Below, piece by piece: positions 51,923 through 60,979 of a stretch of DNA of 64,000 nucleotides. This stretch comes from Citricoccus alkalitolerans (GTDB lineage Bacteria; Actinomycetota; Actinomycetes; Actinomycetales; Micrococcaceae). The notes beneath the pieces are model-generated. The model saw only the letters and a list, made by a program, of their open reading frames with translations. It did not search any database and was not told where the DNA came from. A program made the position numbers and the translations under genes. Location: NCBI RefSeq assembly GCF_039528175.1, contig NZ_BAAALH010000002.1, positions 496,001-560,000 on the forward strand, given 5' to 3'. Within the stretch, counting starts at the first letter, position 1; every line of letters starts with the position of its first letter.

Positions 51923-53551
51923 ATGACGGCCACGACTGCAGAGATCCACCGGCTCGCCCACGATGTCTTCGGCTGGGATGAATTACGCCCCAACCAGGCG
52001 GAGGCCGTCGAGGCCGCGCTCGCCGGACAAGACGTGCTGGCAGTGATGCCCACGGGGTACGGGAAGTCGGCGATCTACCAGCTTGCCGGCATCCTGGCGG
52101 ACGGTCCCTGCGTGGTCATCTCCCCGCTGATTGCCCTTCAGGCCGACCAACGGGACGGACTCAACGAGCTCTCCGGACGGGCGCGGACGCGTGCCGTCGC
52201 CATCAATTCCTCGCTCTCCGCGCGTGCACAGGAACGTGCCTGGCATGCCGTGGAGAGTGGAGAGGTGACCTTCCTGTTCCTGACCCCGGAACAGCTGGCC
52301 AAGGACGAGGTGTTGGCCAGGGTTCGCGATGTTCGTCCGGCGTTTCTCACCGTCGACGAGGCCCACTGCGTCTCGGCCTGGGGCCACGACTTCCGCCCGG
52401 ATTACCTCCGGCTCGGTGCGGCCCGTCTCCGGATGGGCTCGCCGACGATCATCGCCCTCACCGCGACAGCCTCGACTCCCGTCCGGCAGGAGATCGTCGA
52501 GGGGCTGGACCTGGCCGATCCGCTCGTGATCGCGCTGGGATTCGATCGGCCCAACCTGCACTTGGCAGTGGAGCGTCACCATGAGGACAGCGGCAAACGT
52601 GATTCCGTGCTGGAGCAGGTCGTAGGGATGCCCCGCCCGGGGCTGCTCTACACGGCAACACGCCGCGACGCCGAGGACTATGCCGCCGGACTCAGTAAAC
52701 GGGGGCTGACGGCCCGGGCTTATCATGCCGGCCAGAAGGCTGCCGACCGGGATGAGACCCTGCACCAGTTCCTGGATGGCGACGTCGATGCCGTGGTGGC
52801 CACGAGCGCCTTCGGCATGGGCATCGACAAGGGCGATGTGCGATTCGTGGTGCACGCCGACATCACTGATTCGCTGGACACCTACTACCAGGAGGCAGGC
52901 CGCGCGGGCCGCGACGGCCGGGAGGCCCGAGTGGTGCTGCACTACCGCAGCGAGGACCTCGGCCTGCGCAGCTTCTTCAATGCTCACCGTGCGGACCAGG
53001 ACGTGGTGGCGGCGGTCGTCCGGGAATTGCAGCGCACGGACGGTCCCCTGCGCCTCACTCACCTGAAGCGTGCCGTGGACGTCAGCGCCCGCCGGGTCAC
53101 CGGCACGGTCAATCTGTTGCAGGCTGCGGGCGCCGTGGTCTCCTCCCGCCAAGGACTGACCATGGTGGAGGGAGTCGGGCCGAAGACGGCCGCCCGACTT
53201 GCCGAGGAAACCGCCGAGCGGATGGAGCGAATTGACGGCTCACGCATCGAGATGATGCGCGGCTACGCGGAGACCGACGGTTGCCGTCGCCAGTACCTGC
53301 TGAGTTACTTCGGTGAGGAATTGGCCGACCCTTGCGGCCATTGCGATACCTGTGACGCCGGCACCGCCGAGGATCTGACGCACAGTGACGGGCAGTTTGC
53401 CCTGCAGAGCGACGTGGTTCACCGGGAGTGGGGCGCGGGCCTCGTGATGAGCGTCAACGATGACCGGATCACCGTTCTCTTCGAGGAGCAGGGATACCGG
53501 ACTCTGTCGCTGGAGGCCGTGCGTGAGCAAGGGCTCCTCACCAGGACATAA
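51923..53551 (+). CDS. RecQ-family ATP-dependent DNA helicase with Tudor-like C-terminus
   Basis: This 542-aa 3'-5' helicase has RecQ motifs in order: FGWDELRPNQ (motif 0), MPTGYGKSAIYQ (Walker A), TVDEAHCVSAWGHDFRP (DEAH and aromatic loop), ALTATAS, and QEAGRAGRDG (motif VI). A Zn-binding RQC module follows (CRRQYLLSYFGEELADPCGHCDTC, Cys pattern C-C-C-C), preceded by a short GPKTAARLAEE helix-hairpin-helix-like stretch. The last 50 residues (HREWGAGLVMSV...ITVLFEEQGYRTLSL) resemble the UvrD/PcrA Tudor domain instead of an HRDC domain. An earlier frame start at 51836 is not supported. Confidence 0.9.
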   Translation: MTATTAEIHRLAHDVFGWDELRPNQAEAVEAALAGQDVLAVMPTGYGKSAIYQLAGILADGPCVVISPLIALQADQRDGLNELSGRARTRAVAINSSLSARAQERAWHAVESGEVTFLFLTPEQLAKDEVLARVRDVRPAFLTVDEAHCVSAWGHDFRPDYLRLGAARLRMGSPTIIALTATASTPVRQEIVEGLDLADPLVIALGFDRPNLHLAVERHHEDSGKRDSVLEQVVGMPRPGLLYTATRRDAEDYAAGLSKRGLTARAYHAGQKAADRDETLHQFLDGDVDAVVATSAFGMGIDKGDVRFVVHADITDSLDTYYQEAGRAGRDGREARVVLHYRSEDLGLRSFFNAHRADQDVVAAVVRELQRTDGPLRLTHLKRAVDVSARRVTGTVNLLQAAGAVVSSRQGLTMVEGVGPKTAARLAEETAERMERIDGSRIEMMRGYAETDGCRRQYLLSYFGEELADPCGHCDTCDAGTAEDLTHSDGQFALQSDVVHREWGAGLVMSVNDDRITVLFEEQGYRTLSLEAVREQGLLTRT

Positions 53552-53621
53552 CCGGCCCGGGGATACTGCCACAGGCGAGGTGGTGCCGACTCAGTTGGCG
53601 GGTGTTGCCCGTCGGCCCGAC

Positions 53622-53861
53622 TCAGGCCCGTGGTGGCCGGTTGGCCCTGCCAACACCGCCGTCGCCTGACTGGCCACCGGGACCACCGGTGAACCGGCGA
53701 GCGGCATCCATGACTCGGTCGATGCCGGATGCCCGGCCCGCACCAGGCCTCTTTCCACTGGCCCGCCGCCTGAGGGCGCTCGTAGCCTGATGAATCATCT
53801 TCCGGCCCTGCGGGCCGTTCGCGAACGATAGGCCCTTACTAGCCAAGTCCTTGAATGTCAT
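53622..53861 (-). CDS. Small basic protein, function unknown
   Basis: This 79-aa protein begins MTFKDLASKGLSFANGPQG and is rich in Arg, Ala and Gly, with an amphipathic helix around QATSALRRRASG. It resembles small actinobacterial antitoxin-like or CsbD-like basic proteins, but no family can be named. The start is well supported by GAGGAGAGATC before ATG 53861. The nearest of the structured repeats (53911-54025) lies 50 bases upstream, on the same transcript orientation. Confidence 0.65.
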   Translation of the reverse strand: MTFKDLASKGLSFANGPQGRKMIHQATSALRRRASGKRPGAGRASGIDRVMDAARRFTGGPGGQSGDGGVGRANRPPRA

Positions 53862-53910
53862 GATCTCTCCTCGGTGGCATGGTTGCTGCACCACATCCTC
53901 GTACGAGTGA

Positions 53911-54025
53911 GACCCCGGGTTACCGGCTGCGGAGGGGAATCGCATTGGCCGGACCCGGGGTCCCTGTCATCACTCGCACCTTCATCACTCGCACCATGAT
54001 GAGGTGCTTTCAGCATAGGAAGCGA
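53911..54025 (-). repeat. Structured repeat, copy 1
   Basis: The outer stem is GACCCCGGG (53911-53919) with CCCGGGGTC (53954-53962). The middle stem is CCGG (53923-53926) with CCGG (53949-53952), and the inner stem is TGCG with CGCA (53928-53931, 53941-53944) around a GAGGGGAAT loop. The core TCATCACTCGCACC occurs twice (53967-53980, 53982-53995). On the minus strand the order is CTCATCA, GGTGCGAGTGATGA twice, then the hairpin. Confidence 0.75.
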
Positions 54026-54096
54026 ACTTGTGCCCGCACCCCACACAGCCTGTGAGAAAGCTGTGATCCGTCCTCGAGTGCTGCCGCCGACTCCAG

Positions 54097-54264
54097 CTAG
54101 CCGGCACAGCGCCGGTAGACCATCACACTGAGGGCATACCCGAGCTCCAGGATACCCAGGCACCAGGCCAGGGCAACCCAGATCTCCGTCCCGACTGGCT
54201 GGCCGCTGAACGGGTTGCGGACCGTGTTGACGATGGACGTCACGGGCTGGTGCCCGGCGAAGGC
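54097..54264 (-). pseudogene. ABC-2 type transporter permease, C-terminal remnant
   Basis: The last 55 codons before TAG 54097 read as the end of a DrrB-type ABC-2 permease: FAGHQPVTSIVNTVR, then GQPVGTEIWVALAWCLGILE and a final helix ending VYRRCAG. In intact relatives this follows about 200 residues of membrane domain. Here the sequence upstream changes abruptly into the ACGGCAG tandem array (54277-54311) and repeat copy 2, and no partner ATPase gene remains. The gene has been truncated, possibly by repeat-mediated rearrangement. Confidence 0.75.
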
Positions 54265-54276
54265 CGCAAGGGTCCG

Positions 54277-54311
54277 ACGGCAGACGGCAGACGGCAGACG
54301 GCAGACGGCAG
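54277..54311. repeat. Tandem repeat ACGGCAG x5
   Basis: Five perfect head-to-tail copies of the heptamer ACGGCAG occupy 35 bases between the permease remnant and structured repeat copy 2. Seven-base units keep changing frame, so the array is not coding. It may mark the breakpoint that removed the rest of the permease gene. Confidence 0.9.
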
Positions 54312-54332
54312 AAACTACCCGGCACATGACGA

Positions 54333-54438
54333 GACCCCGGACTGGAGCCACCAGGGGTGGCATACCAGGTCCGGGGTCCCTGTCATCACTCGCACCTTCA
54401 TCACTCGCACCTTGATGAAGCTCTTCCAGAGTAGGGAT
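54333..54438 (-). repeat. Structured repeat, copy 2
   Basis: The outer stem is GACCCCGG (54333-54340) with CCGGGGTC (54371-54378). The middle stem is CTGG (54342-54345) with CCAG (54365-54368), and the inner stem is GCCACC (54347-54352) with GGTGGC (54356-54361) around AGG. The core TCATCACTCGCACC occurs twice (54383-54396, 54398-54411). The inner and middle stems differ in sequence from copy 1 but still pair. Confidence 0.75.
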
Positions 54439-54527
54439 CCGAAATGTGGACGAACTCCACAGCCCCTGTGCGTTCGCTGGTCTTCGCTGGCCAAGGGGCC
54501 TGCGACGACGGACCGGCGGACAGGGCA

Positions 54528-54632
54528 GGGCCCCGGGTAGTCCGGCGGCGTGAGGGGAACGCCATCTGCCGGGCCCGGGGCCCTCTGTCATCACTCGCAC
54601 CTTGATGAGGTGGTTCCACCCTAAGAACCAGG
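54528..54632 (-). repeat. Structured repeat, copy 3
   Basis: The outer stem is GGGCCCCGGG (54528-54537) with CCCGGGGCCC (54574-54583). The middle stem is CCGGC (54542-54546) with GCCGG (54568-54572), and the inner stem is GGCGT (54547-54551) with ACGCC (54559-54563). The core TCATCACTCGCACC occurs once (54588-54601). The outer stem carries a paired change relative to the GACCCC/GGGGTC of copies 1 and 2. Confidence 0.75.
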
Positions 54633-54685
54633 AGTGGGAATGGCCCGGGCATCAGCTGTGAGGTCGCTGGCAATGGTGAAGCCGC

Positions 54686-55492
54686 CTAGGAACCGACGGA
54701 CCCCAACTGATCCACGTCCGTACGGCGGTTGGCCAGCACCGGCAGGAAAGAGCGCACCTCGTCGATGCGCTCTCGGGTGACATCGGCGGTCTCGACCGCC
54801 TCGCCCTCCTCGCCAAGGAAGGCCACGGGCACGGCGAGCGGGTCGATGATGGCCGAGTGGCCCACGGTGTTGTCACTGCGTGTTCCCGCGGCCACGATCC
54901 ACACGGTGTTCTCCACGGCGCGTGCCTTGAGCAGCAGTTGCCAGTGCTCGATCTTGTAGTCGCCCTTGAACCAGGCGGCCGGCACCAGCACGACGTCCGC
55001 CCCCGCCACGGCCAGCGAGCGCGCCACCTCCGGGAAGCGCAGGTCGTAGCAGGTCATGATGCCGAACCGCAGGCCGCCGAGCTCCACCATCAGGGTGCCC
55101 CGGTCGCCGGCGGTGATGCGGTCCGATTCCCTGTACTTGAAGGCGTCATAGAGGTGCAGCTTGCGGTAAGTCCCCAGGATCTTGCCCGTGGCGTCCACCG
55201 CAACCACCGTGTTGTAGGGACGCTCGGTGCCCGAGGGCTCGTATCCGCCGGCCACCACGGCGATGGACAGGTCCGCCGCGATCCGGGTGACCTCGGAGAC
55301 GAAAGCCGACCAGCCGGCGTCGACGGCCTCCGCCAGGGGACCGTCCACGTGCCGCACGGTGAACATGGACTCCTCGGGGAACAGCACCAGCTCGGCGCCT
55401 TCGTCCTTGGCGGATTCCGCCAGACGCCGCAGCGTGGCAACGTTCTCGGCGACCACACCCGTGGGGCGGAATTGTCCGACGCTGATCCTCAT
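54686..55492 (-). CDS. Carbon-nitrogen hydrolase (nitrilase superfamily amidase)
   Basis: This 268-aa enzyme hydrolyses a C-N bond of an amide or nitrile. The Glu-Lys-Cys triad is visible in LVLFPEESMF (Glu), TYRKLHLYDAF (Lys) and MTCYDLRFPEV (Cys). AAWFKGDYKIEHWQLLLKARAVEN follows the family and is seen as WQLLLKARAVEN. Start ATG 55492 follows GAGGAGGACGGTCAC; the frame remains open upstream but overlaps the divergent monooxygenase gene. The substrate is unknown; omega-amidase-like activity is one possibility. Confidence 0.9.
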   Translation of the reverse strand: MRISVGQFRPTGVVAENVATLRRLAESAKDEGAELVLFPEESMFTVRHVDGPLAEAVDAGWSAFVSEVTRIAADLSIAVVAGGYEPSGTERPYNTVVAVDATGKILGTYRKLHLYDAFKYRESDRITAGDRGTLMVELGGLRFGIMTCYDLRFPEVARSLAVAGADVVLVPAAWFKGDYKIEHWQLLLKARAVENTVWIVAAGTRSDNTVGHSAIIDPLAVPVAFLGEEGEAVETADVTRERIDEVRSFLPVLANRRTDVDQLGSVGS

Positions 55493-55546
55493 GTGACCGT
55501 CCTCCTCGCATGGTGTGAAACCGTCCTCCCAGCCTAACCTGAGGCC

Positions 55547-57197
55547 ATGTCCGCCGCCTCTGACCACGCTCCCGGACGCCGGGTCACCACCGACGTCCTG
55601 GTGGTGGGCGCAGGACCAACCGGACTGATGGCGGGTGCCTGGTGTGCGAAGCTCGGCCTCCAGTCCCTCGTGGTGGACGGCAAGACCGGACCGACCCGCG
55701 AGTCCCGGGCCCTGGCCGTGCAGGCCCGCTCCCTGGAGGTCTACCGGCAGCTCGGCCTGGCACAGGCCGTGCTGGACGGTGCGATCCCCGCCACGTCCGT
55801 CAGCCCCGGGTTCGGCCACCGCACACTGGGCACGGTGCGGCTGGACCGGATGGGCCAGCAGCTGACGCCCTTCCCGGGAATCACCATCTTCGAGCAGAGC
55901 GCGAACGAGGCAATGCTGGCCGGCCACCTCCGGGACCAGCACCGGCCCGTCGCCTGGGGCACCTCGTTCCGGTCCTTCACCACCGATCCCCGGGCGGAAG
56001 GTCCGGGGGCAACCGTCACCGTCGAGCTCGACTCCCCTGAAGGACTGGTCCAGGTCAGGGCCCGGTATGTGGTGGCCGCCGACGGTGCCTCGTCAGCGGT
56101 CCGGCGCGTCCTGAACATCCCCTTCGAAGGTGCCACCAACCGGTTCGAGTTCTACGTGCTGGATGCCTACGGCGTCACCGGCACCGAGTCCGGCATCACC
56201 CTGCGAGCCTCCCGCGAGCACTTCATGCTGGCGTTCCCCCTGGGCGGCGATGGCCGCGGCGGCCGGCGCGCACGCCTCCTCGGCATCCTGCGCGTCGAGG
56301 ACACAAGCCCGGCAGCTACCGGCGAGGACGCCGGCACGATGGCCGAGTCGCCCGCTGCCGATGCCCGCGATGAGGCCCGGGCCCGCGATTCCCTGGCCGG
56401 GGAGTTCGGCGTCCGGTATGCCGGCACGGACTGGTACAGCACCTACCGGGTGCATCACCGCTTGGCCGCCGGCTTCCGGGCCGGCAGGGTGTTCCTGGCG
56501 GGGGACGCCGCGCACATCCACTCCCCCGTCGGGGCGCAGGGGATGAACACGGGACTGCAGGACGCGCAGAACATCGTCTGCGCCCTCGCTGATGTCCTCG
56601 CCGGCCGGGAGCCCGAGGAGGTCCTCGACCGCTATGAGGCCGAGCGCCGGCCGGTGGCCCTGAACCTGGTCCGGACCACCGACGTGGTGTTCGGAGCCGT
56701 CACCTCCCTGTCCCCCCTGGCACGCCTGGCACGGACGCGGGTCTTCCCCGTGGTCGCACCGGTACTGCTGCGCGTGGCCCCTCGACTTCCCCTGGGCGGC
56801 CGGATGTTCGGCTATCTTTCCCAGACCCGGATCCACTACCGGATGCCGGGGACGAAGGCCGACCGCACCGGCCAACGACGGCGGCGCCGCGGCAAGGTTC
56901 GGGGCCGTCGCCTTCCCTGGGTGCCAGACGGCGGCCATACCGGTCCGGTGCCCGGCGGGGACGGGCGCGGGGACAACCATGAGGTGCTCGCCACGGCCGA
57001 GTGGCAGGTGCACGCCTACGGTCCGGCAGCCGAGAGGTTGGCGCGGGACCTGGCCGAGCGCCACCGGGACAGGGCCGCCGGACGTGCCAGGCCGGCGTCG
57101 GGACTGCCGGTGTACGGGTTCCGGGCAGCCCCGGAGGCGGGGCTGCCCGACGGTACGGCACTGCTGGTTCGCCCGGACGGCTTCGTGGTGGAGGTGG

Positions 57198-57211
<14 letters not shown>
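55547..57211 (+). CDS. FAD-dependent monooxygenase (aromatic hydroxylase, PheA/TfdB-like)
   Basis: This 554-aa flavoprotein is a class A monooxygenase. FAD motifs are VVGAGPTGLMAGAWCA, the second fingerprint YVVAADGASSAVRR (DG), and GDAAHIHSPVGAQGMNTGLQDAQN (GD motif, with the conserved HxPxGGQGMN-like loop). The C-terminal part (from about 420) is Arg/Gly-rich and lower in complexity (RTGQRRRRRGKVRGRR), unlike a normal thioredoxin-like tail. It is divergent from the nitrilase and convergent with purA, overlapping it by 14 bases. It hydroxylates an unidentified aromatic or polyketide-like substrate. Confidence 0.88.
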
Positions 57212-58493
<1,282 letters not shown>

Positions 58494-58744
58494 GAATGCA
58501 TCTCTCCTGAGCAGGCCACGGCAACCGTACTTGCGGCGGTCCCGTCCGGCCCTCGACATGGAAAACGCCCCCGGTGACCGCTCCCACGGTTCTCTGCCGT
58601 GCGGTGCATCACACGAGGGCCTTACAACCGGAGTTTACCAGTCAGGGCCCATGGGGAGTTCTGCCCATCGCCCCGCCCCCGCAGTCGGCCTAGGCTGTCG
58701 GCGGAGCCAACGGGGTTCACAGGTCGCTGGAGCGGGGAGATCGC

Positions 58745-59092
58745 ATGACGGACTGGCACGTCGATGAGGAGCCGGCACGGTCCACCGTGCGCACGGCCAC
58801 GTCGAAGATCGACGAGATCGTCGAGTTCGCCCCCACCATGACCGCCCGCTTCGAATCCGCCGCCACGGCGTGCGACCACCTGGAGATCGGCTCGGCGATC
58901 GACGACCTGCTGCAACAGGTGGCCGATCCCCTGCTCCAGGCGGTGGCCGGCTCAGGAAACAACATCTGCTCCTCGACGACCGAGCTCATCAACGCGATCG
59001 CGAGCGCCGATCTGACCATGGCCGCCGACGCCGAGGAGGATGTCTACACCATCCCCGAAGCCCCGGCCGCAGGCCCCCAGTCGGAAGGATGA
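58745..59092 (+). CDS. Small helical protein, WXG100/ESX-like, unknown function
   Basis: This 115-aa acidic protein appears almost wholly helical and has no signal peptide. It begins MTDWHVDEEPARSTVRTA and contains SKIDEIVEFAPTMTARFESA. Length, predicted helix content and genomic position immediately before a larger helical-plus-glycine-zipper protein resemble WXG100-type secretion partners, but the WXG turn itself is not seen. Its stop codon overlaps the next possible start (ATGA). The family call is tentative. Confidence 0.6.
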   Translation: MTDWHVDEEPARSTVRTATSKIDEIVEFAPTMTARFESAATACDHLEIGSAIDDLLQQVADPLLQAVAGSGNNICSSTTELINAIASADLTMAADAEEDVYTIPEAPAAGPQSEG

Positions 59093-59094
59093 CC

Positions 59095-60489
59095 ATGGCC
59101 GTCGACACCAGCCAGCTGCCCACCCGACTGCCGTCCTCCGGGACGATCGACCCCGCGGCGAGGAAGGTCCGTTCCCTGGGGACCACGGTCAGCGGTCACT
59201 ACGCGGACGCGGCCGAGACCTGGACCCAACTCAGCGACGGGCGCCTGATCACGCCCCACAGCGCCCGCGTGTACACGGCCTTCGTGGACGTGATGAAACC
59301 CTATGTGGACGCCTACGAGACGCTCACAGACGAGGCCGCCTCCGCCCTGGAGAATTTCTCCGACGACATCGAGGGGCTTCGCACCCGGTACACGGATGCC
59401 AAGACCGACGCGGCCACGCACAACACGATGCCGAGGGTCGACCGCCCGGACGACTACGCCGATGACGGCGCCGGCATCCAAAGCCGCGTGGACGCCGTGG
59501 CCGAGGACTATGACACCGCGGTCCAGACCTGCGCGAACGCCCTCAGGGGTCTCAACCCCACCTCCGGCGTGACCGTCAACGCGAACCTCTCCGACGCCAT
59601 GCTGGCGATCGGCGCCTCCCAGAACACCGCGGCGTCCGGCGGCGCCGGCGCACTGAGCCTGCGCACGCGGGACGGCAAGCTCTATTTCCAGTTCGATGCC
59701 CAGCACTACCAGACCCTGACCGGCAAGCCCGGGAGCTGGCAGACCTCCCGCCTCTCCTCGTCCACCCTGGGACAGCTTGGCGTCCCCCAGAGCTACCTCA
59801 ACCGACTCAACGACGCCGCCACGGGCGGGAACCGGCTGAGCAACAACACCACCGGCGCCATGCTGGACGGCCTCGATCCGAAGACCCCGCTCGGCGCCCT
59901 GGTGGCCCGCTACCCCTTCTTGAAGAACACCAAGCTGAACGTCGACGGCGGCCGGGGGACCTTCCGCGTGCAGCTCACCTCCGGAAGCGGGCGGTCCCCC
60001 AGCGGGACGCCGACCTCGGTCACCGCACTGACGAGCCGCCTGCGCACCGTCGAACGGATCGCCGGGAACCCTGCACTCGGTCGGACCCTGCTGGTCGGCG
60101 GCGCGGCACTGACCTTCACCGGCGAGTACGGCAGCTCCTACAACGAGTCCCTAATGCGCAATCCGGGCGCCAGTGAGGCCGAACACCAGCGGACCGCCGC
60201 CGTGGATGCGGGGGTCGTGGCGGGTGCCGAGACAGCCGGCGCCCTCGTCGGGGCCCGCGTGGGGCAGGTCGCCGGGGCCGCCATCGGCCAGGCTCTCATC
60301 CCCATCCCCGGCGTGGGTGCCGCGATCGGCGGTGTGGCCGGAAACTTCATCGGTGGCTTCGTCGGCGGGAAGGTCGGCAACAGCGTGGGCCAGGCCATCA
60401 ACGAGTTCCGGCACACGGACGGCAACGTGTTGGAGAAGGGTGCCGCCGCCGGCAAGGCGTTCCTGTCCTCCCTCAACCCCTTCGGCTGA
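59095..60489 (+). CDS. Putative secreted effector: helical N-domain and glycine-zipper C-domain
   Basis: This 464-aa protein has a helical N-terminal region (about 1-165) like the WXG/LXG domains of type VII substrates. A middle domain (about 170-320) includes LRTRDGKLYFQFDAQHY, and a C-terminal region (about 360-450) is composed of repeated small-residue helices, e.g. GARVGQVAGAAIGQAL and GGVAGNFIGGFVGGKVG. Such glycine zippers occur in pore-forming toxins and membrane-active effectors. There is no signal peptide. ATG 59095 is chosen because GGAAGG gives correct spacing; ATG 59089 is also in frame. It forms an operon with both neighbours. Confidence 0.65.
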   Translation: MAVDTSQLPTRLPSSGTIDPAARKVRSLGTTVSGHYADAAETWTQLSDGRLITPHSARVYTAFVDVMKPYVDAYETLTDEAASALENFSDDIEGLRTRYTDAKTDAATHNTMPRVDRPDDYADDGAGIQSRVDAVAEDYDTAVQTCANALRGLNPTSGVTVNANLSDAMLAIGASQNTAASGGAGALSLRTRDGKLYFQFDAQHYQTLTGKPGSWQTSRLSSSTLGQLGVPQSYLNRLNDAATGGNRLSNNTTGAMLDGLDPKTPLGALVARYPFLKNTKLNVDGGRGTFRVQLTSGSGRSPSGTPTSVTALTSRLRTVERIAGNPALGRTLLVGGAALTFTGEYGSSYNESLMRNPGASEAEHQRTAAVDAGVVAGAETAGALVGARVGQVAGAAIGQALIPIPGVGAAIGGVAGNFIGGFVGGKVGNSVGQAINEFRHTDGNVLEKGAAAGKAFLSSLNPFG

Positions 60490-60546
60490 GTTCGGTCCCG
60501 TGGTCCTGCAGCGGATACGGTGGACGGAGTCGAACCGAGGAGCCGG

Positions 60547-60945
60547 ATGAATTCCCTGCTGGAACACCTGTTCTTCCTCACCATCGCGGTGATTCCCGCA
60601 ATGGCCGGCCTCATCCCGGGTTACTTGGCGTGGACTGGCAGATACCGCAACTGGGCCCGGCAGCCGAAGTCCACCTGGTCCACCACGCGGTACAACATGT
60701 TCCCCCTGCACATCGGCTGGATCGGGATCACCTGGATCATGCTGTGGGTCAGCATCTGGGTCGACCACTTCCGGCCGGGCTGGACGAGCAGCGTGCTCGG
60801 TTTCTCGCTGCTCTTCCCGTTCCTCGTCATCACCGTCGTCCTCAACTTCTGGTGGCCACGGGCCCTCACTCCCGCCTGGCACCAGGACTGGGTGGACCAC
60901 GGCGGTCAGTACGACACCCCGCTGCGCCGCCCCGACGGCCCGTGA
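60547..60945 (+). CDS. Small polytopic membrane protein (possible immunity protein)
   Basis: This 132-aa protein has three or four hydrophobic helices: LEHLFFLTIAVIPAMAGLIPG, then MFPLHIGWIGITWIMLWVSIW and VLGFSLLFPFLVITVVLNFWW (start VLGFSLLF). It is rich in Trp. Start ATG 60547 follows GAGGAGCCGG, 57 bases after the effector-like gene. A small membrane protein directly downstream of a glycine-zipper protein suits an immunity role. No family is recognised. Confidence 0.65.
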   Translation: MNSLLEHLFFLTIAVIPAMAGLIPGYLAWTGRYRNWARQPKSTWSTTRYNMFPLHIGWIGITWIMLWVSIWVDHFRPGWTSSVLGFSLLFPFLVITVVLNFWWPRALTPAWHQDWVDHGGQYDTPLRRPDGP

Positions 60946-60979
60946 CCACGGACCTGCCTTTGACCCGGAAAGAGTACCC

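Larger units (their letters stand above)
53862..54685. repeat. Repeat-rich region (three structured repeats, tandem ACGGCAG, permease remnant)
   Basis: No intact gene lies in these 824 bases. They contain three copies of one structured repeat (listed separately), a perfect five-unit 7-base tandem (54277-54311) and the 3' remnant of an ABC-2 permease gene (54097-54264). Open frames that span the repeats on the minus strand consist of repeat translation only, for example GASDEGASDDRDPGP. The region is bounded by the nitrilase gene on the right and a small basic protein on the left. Confidence 0.75.

Noticed and set aside
54097..54600. 167-codon minus-strand frame through repeat copies 2 and 3
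   Set aside because: Only its last 55 codons resemble a protein (ABC-2 permease end). The rest translates repeats and the ACGGCAG tandem, whose seven-base unit is not compatible with a conserved reading frame.
53911..54632. CRISPR array
   Set aside because: The repeated core is present only five times in three irregular units, there are no uniform spacers, and no cas genes are nearby.
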